Assembly (NCBI GenBank): GCA_965112735.1
Contig: OZ218962.1
Coordinates: forward strand, 2,108,001-2,172,000
Source: Phaeosaccion multiseriatum
Lineage: Eukaryota; Ochrophyta, other classes
Direction of reading: 5' to 3'
DNA: 64,000 bases
The position numbers and the translations under genes were made by a program. The notes below the pieces were generated by a model. The model saw nothing but the letters and a program-made list of their open reading frames with translations. It made no database searches and had not been told where the DNA came from. Below are positions 60,826 to 64,000 of the stretch, piece after piece; the first letter of the stretch is position 1, and each line of letters opens with the position of its first letter.

Positions 60826-62646
60826 AGGAGGAGGAGGAGGAGGAGGAGGAGGAGGAGGAGGAGGAGGAGAACAAGGAGGAGGAGGAAGGGTCCAGGAATC
60901 AACACACCAACGCCCCGAGAGCCCTCGAAGGAGGCTCTGACCCGTGAAGAATGACTGCTTCGACTGTCTAAGCCCCCGAAACGCCTGTCTAAGCCCCCGA
61001 AACGAGTCCCCGAGGGGGGATACCCACGGGGGTCTGAGTGGGGCCCCTGCCCATATGCCTGCCCCTGCCCTCTTCAATGCCCCTGTCCTAACCAATGCCC
61101 CTGCCCCTGTATCACCAACTGCTGTCCCTGCCTCTCACCTTCTCCATGCGGCAAATGTATGTGACGAGGGCGCTGAGGTGGGGTACCCATTGCCCGAGGC
61201 ACCAGCACAAGTTGGCGGCGTGCTTCAGTCTCGCCATGCTGGGGGGGGGGGGGGGAGGGGAGAAGGTAAGTGATGATGTAGAAGGACTGAATTAAACGTG
61301 ATTAAAAGGTGATGTTAGGGGGAGGAGTTTAGGTGTGGGTTTGAAGGACAGAGAGAGAGAGGTGTAAACTCAAAACTCAAACTCAAACGCAAGCTCTCCG
61401 CAGAGCCTCAACCTCAAACTCAAACCCTCCTCCCCAATAAAAACAAACCAAAACAACAAAACCCACTCACTTGAGCCTGTGCGTCAGCAGCTCCGTCCCC
61501 GGGGGACACGCCATATCGAGAACATCCTCCTGCCCCTCCGTGCTGGGATGGAAATCGATGTCGACTTTCTCGGATCGGTACACACTGGGGTCCATCATCC
61601 CCCCACCACCGCCACCACCGCCCATCACCAGGGCTCCGCTTCCACCGCTGGACATGAAGCTCATTAAGCCCCCTCCCCCCCCTCCATACCCTCCTCCTCC
61701 TCCTCCTCCTCCTCCTCCTCCTGCTCCTGCCGCGCCACTGCCTGTAATCTTGATGCCGAGGTCTGTGAGTGACGGTTACGTTAAGGACGAGGGGAGGGAG
61801 GAGTGTGTGTGTGTGTGTGTGTGTTATGAAAGACAAAGAAAAGACCTGCGACTACATTCAGGCCTATAGGACTGCCTCAAACTGACCTGACTAGCCTTCC
61901 TTGCTGCTCATCCCCTCGTGCCCACCCACTGCCATCCGCCCCCCCTCCCCCCTTTATGCCCATCCACATCCACTGCCATGCCCCCCTTTGAGCCCATCCA
62001 CCGCCACCCCCCCCCAATGTACTCAATAGTGCCCATCCACTGCCATCCTCCACTGCCATCCCAAGGGGGTCACCCACTGTTCATCCACTGCCATCGCCCC
62101 TCTCCTCACCTTCGTCATCAAGGAAACGCTCCTCGAAGAAGCCTTGAATGTCAGCCTCGAGATCGAACGTCACTTGCGGTCCTGTCCAGGGGGGGGGGGG
62201 GGGGGGGGTAAGCCAACGAATTAGTCAAGGACAGTCAAAAGTGTTAAGCTGTTAAGCTCATATCCTTCTCTCTCCCTCTCCCCCTCCCTCCTTCTCTCCC
62301 TCCTTCCCTCCCACCCTGCCCCCCTCCCTCCCTCTCTCTCTCTCTCTCCCTCCCTCCCTCCCTCCCTCTCTCCCTCCCCCTCCTCCCTCTCTCTCCCTCC
62401 CTCCCTCTGTACCACCAACTCACTCACCCTTGGCTTCTTCGTCCTCCCCGTCCCCTCCATCCCCTGCCATCCCCATCCCCAGTCCCCCCTGGTTCCAGTC
62501 TCTGCCGAGCATACCGCGTAGGTCGGGCTTCCTTGGAGAGAGGTTCCCTCCTCCCCCTCCCCCTCCCCCTCCCCGGCTGCCGCGAGTCCTGTACACATCA
62601 CATTGCGAGATGCAAGGTGATGGTGAGGGTGAGGGTGAGGGTGGGG

Positions 62647-62679
<33 letters not shown>

Positions 62680-62724
62680 CGGGTGAGGGTGAGCGTGAGG
62701 ATGAGGGTGAGGGTGAGGGTGGGG

Positions 62725-62755
<31 letters not shown>

Positions 62756-62762
62756 CGAGGGC

Positions 62763-62793
<31 letters not shown>

Positions 62794-63947
62794 GGGGTGA
62801 GGGTGAGGGTGAGGGTGAGGGCGACGGGGAGTGTGAGGGTGAAGGTCAGTCGACGAGGGTCAGGGTTGGGGTCAGAGTCAAGGTCAAGGTCTGGATGAAG
62901 ATCAGTCAGTCCGAGTCAGGGTTCAGGTCAGGGTGAGGGTGATGGTCAGGGTCAGTGCACCGGGATTTAGTGGAGAAAAGGAGGGAGGCTGTTGGTCCTC
63001 TATCCCTCGCACCCCATCTCCACCACCACCATCACCACCGCCATCACCACCGCCATCACCACCACCACCACCGTCTCAGCCCAGCCCCTGCTCCTTACTT
63101 GAGACGGCTGTTGCGTGAAGATGCTGCTTGCTCCTTCTCTCGCTGCTGGCGCCTGCAGGTAAGCACACGCGAAAGAAAGAGGGGGGGGGGGAGGAGTGTG
63201 GCGAATCAGAGGAGAGAGGAGAGAAAGGACACGGGCATATCATTTTATCACATCAGTTGGGGCTTGTTGCATGCCCCCCCCCCCTTTCCCTCCCCCGTCA
63301 CTCACTCCCTCACGACCCTCCCTCCCTCCCTCCCTCCCTCTCCCTCTCTCCCTCTCCCTCTGTACCCCCTCTCTCTCTCCCTCTCCCTCCCTCCCTCCGT
63401 CCCTCCCCCCTCCTCCCTCCCTCCCCCCTCACCTGAGTGTGTTACTAAGCTCCACCGCCCCCCCCAATCCCTGCTTGAACTGTGCTGTGCACTCATCCAG
63501 CGAGTCGAAGAGGTGTCCTCTCTGAGCGTCAAGGCAGAGGCGCAGGGGCTCGTCTTTGCCGGAGTAGTTGAGCTCTTGCAGGTACTGAGGCACAGGCATA
63601 CATACATACATACATACATACATACGTAAGGGCAGTGTGGGCAGGCATACGGGCAGGCATGTGAGCAGCAGGCACAATGAGCAGGCAGACAGGCAGGCAT
63701 ATGGACAGGCAGGCATATGGACAGGCATATGGGCAGGCAGACGCGAGGGCATAAGCAGGGGGATAGAGCGGGGGTCAGATCGAGCCACGCACCACGACCC
63801 ACACACTTACACATTCACAAACATTCACACACACGCACTCACATGAATGGCGGCGATTTGATCGTCCAGCGACACTTCCGGGCTCTGAAGCTGAGCAACA
63901 AGACGCACACACGCCTGTGAGGCGACACCACGGGCCTCGTCTCGGAC
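53726..63947 (-). CDS. SEC5: Exocyst complex subunit Sec5 (EXOC2), 23 exons in window, 5' end missing
   Basis: Exons 63947-63843, 63584-63433, 63152-63099, 62588-62428, 62181-62110, 61762-61471, 61238-61139, 60787-60670, 60138-60101, 59865-59327, 59082-58902, 58699-58622, 58361-58209, 57608-57396, 57136-57023, 56814-56665, 56501-56430, 56078-56005, 55843-55621, 55263-55109, 54794-54680, 54272-54219, 54031-53726 keep phase at every junction: 1,172 residues. The tail (VEFLRDTLWKYLPSSTGERV, after YVLRESFRQAMEIVCDCANA and KVPTYLAKVLMSLVQ) lines up with the animal and plant Sec5 C-terminus. QELNYSGKDEPLRLCLDAQR resembles the Sec5 'cL..Q' segment. Sec5 is a rod-shaped part of the exocyst, which tethers secretory vesicles to the plasma membrane. 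Low-complexity inserts (Gly run, Asp/Glu run at about 59580-59700) enlarge it. The exon 16 donor is GT (used) or GC. Confidence 0.75.
54815..55040. repeat. (GGTGAG)n array in a Sec5 intron
   Basis: GGTGAGGGTGATGGTGAG units. In the transcript they read CTCACC and sit upstream of the 54794 acceptor. Confidence 0.85.
55365..55590. repeat. CACC/CACA-rich array in a Sec5 intron
   Basis: CACCCACC and CACACA units after the 55621 donor; GGTG/TGTG in the transcript. Confidence 0.8.
57640..58140. repeat. (GAGT)n minisatellite, 500 bp, in a Sec5 intron
   Basis: GAGTGAGTGAGA with drifted units, the longest array in the window. In the transcript it is a CTCA tract upstream of the 57608 acceptor. Long Ser/Leu/His frames are artefacts. 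Confidence 0.9.
59085..59174. repeat. 18-bp minisatellite, five units, next to an acceptor
   Basis: Unit AGTAAGAGGTGGTGGGGT. In the transcript each unit gives CTCTTACTAC, and the unit at the exon reads CTCTTACTAG, the acceptor of the exon starting at 59082. Confidence 0.85.
60160..60540. repeat. (GA)n-rich tract in a Sec5 intron
   Basis: GAGAGA/GGGAGA over about 380 bases; CT-rich in the transcript and upstream of the 60138 acceptor. Confidence 0.85.
60790..60892. repeat. (GGA)n array in a Sec5 intron
   Basis: GGA triplets; CTC in the transcript, ending at the CCCTCAG acceptor of the 60787 exon. Confidence 0.85.
61921..62096. repeat. Cluster of CCATCCACTGCCATCC words in a Sec5 intron
   Basis: At least five copies or variants at about 61921, 61961, 62032, 62047 and 62082, separated by C-runs. 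Single copies occur elsewhere in the window. Confidence 0.75.
62613..62832. repeat. (GGTGAG)n array in a Sec5 intron
   Basis: Over 30 hexamers, with GGTGGG and GGCGAG variants; CTCACC in the transcript, upstream of the 62588 acceptor. Confidence 0.9.
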
Positions 63948-63961
63948 CTTGGGGGGTTGGT

Positions 63962-63964
63962 GAT

Positions 63965-64000
<36 letters not shown>
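63962..64000. repeat. (CAG)n at the right edge
   Basis: GTTGGTGATACAG followed by at least 11 CAG units, running out of the window. Confidence 0.85.

Noticed and set aside
62613-62832. Interstitial telomere
   Set aside because: The unit is GGTGAG, not TTAGGG or TTTAGGG, and it lies inside an intron upstream of an acceptor.

Overview
This is nuclear DNA from a eukaryote, most likely a photosynthetic stramenopile (ochrophyte) or another alga with a secondary red plastid. Four observations support this. (1) Almost every gene has GT-AG introns; I traced up to 23 exons in one gene. (2) Several proteins start with a signal peptide followed by an ASAF-like motif (SAFVPS, NAFVQP, QAFVIRP, AAFVVPP), the mark of two-step plastid import. 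(3) There is a fucoxanthin-type light-harvesting protein. (4) There is an LCIB-type (theta) carbonic anhydrase. Intergenic DNA and introns are packed with micro- and minisatellites. Species is not determinable from the sequence alone.

Layout. 0-4.4 kb: an FAD monooxygenase (-), then two decayed C-terminal fragments of a LINE-like reverse transcriptase. 4.4-10.3 kb: a 13-exon ABCG half-transporter (-). 10.8-12.1 kb: a plastid glutaredoxin (+). 13.1-14.9 kb: a 7-exon FCP antenna protein (-). 15.2-19.4 kb: a very acidic coiled-coil-like protein (+). 20.7-22.6 kb: a young non-autonomous LTR retrotransposon. 22.7-35.9 kb: a head-to-tail duplication of a two-gene protease unit (-). Each unit holds P, a plastid/secretory protein with two retropepsin-like domains, and M, a secreted HExxH metalloprotease with a Thr/Pro repeat stalk and a hydrophobic tail. 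P_B, M_B and M_A look intact and P_A is a pseudogene. A third M gene (M_C) lies on the other strand at 50.0-52.3 kb. 36.2-37.9 kb: a plastid-directed protein of unknown function. 38.4-39.9 kb: a decayed Pif1-type helicase. 40.7-44.1 kb: an EI24/CysZ-like membrane protein. 44.5-49.1 kb: ankyrin-repeat debris around the LCIB gene. 53.7-64.0 kb: exocyst subunit Sec5 (EXOC2), running off the right edge at its N-terminal side.

The most interesting system is the P/M protease pair. P reads as two retropepsin halves fused in one chain (DTA...ILGLD and DTG...ILGTD). M is a metzincin-like surface protease whose repeat stalk varies between copies. The C-terminal exon and 3' flank of M_C and M_A are almost identical while their catalytic exons have diverged, which points to gene conversion. 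The same flank gives a natural empty site for the LTR element, confirming a GGACC target duplication. Other signals are a family of fold-back elements sharing an ACCCCTGA-like end, GC-AG introns, strand-polarised repeats inside introns, and short words scattered through unrelated introns. Exon boundaries were read by eye from splice signals, reading phase and homology, without transcript data.
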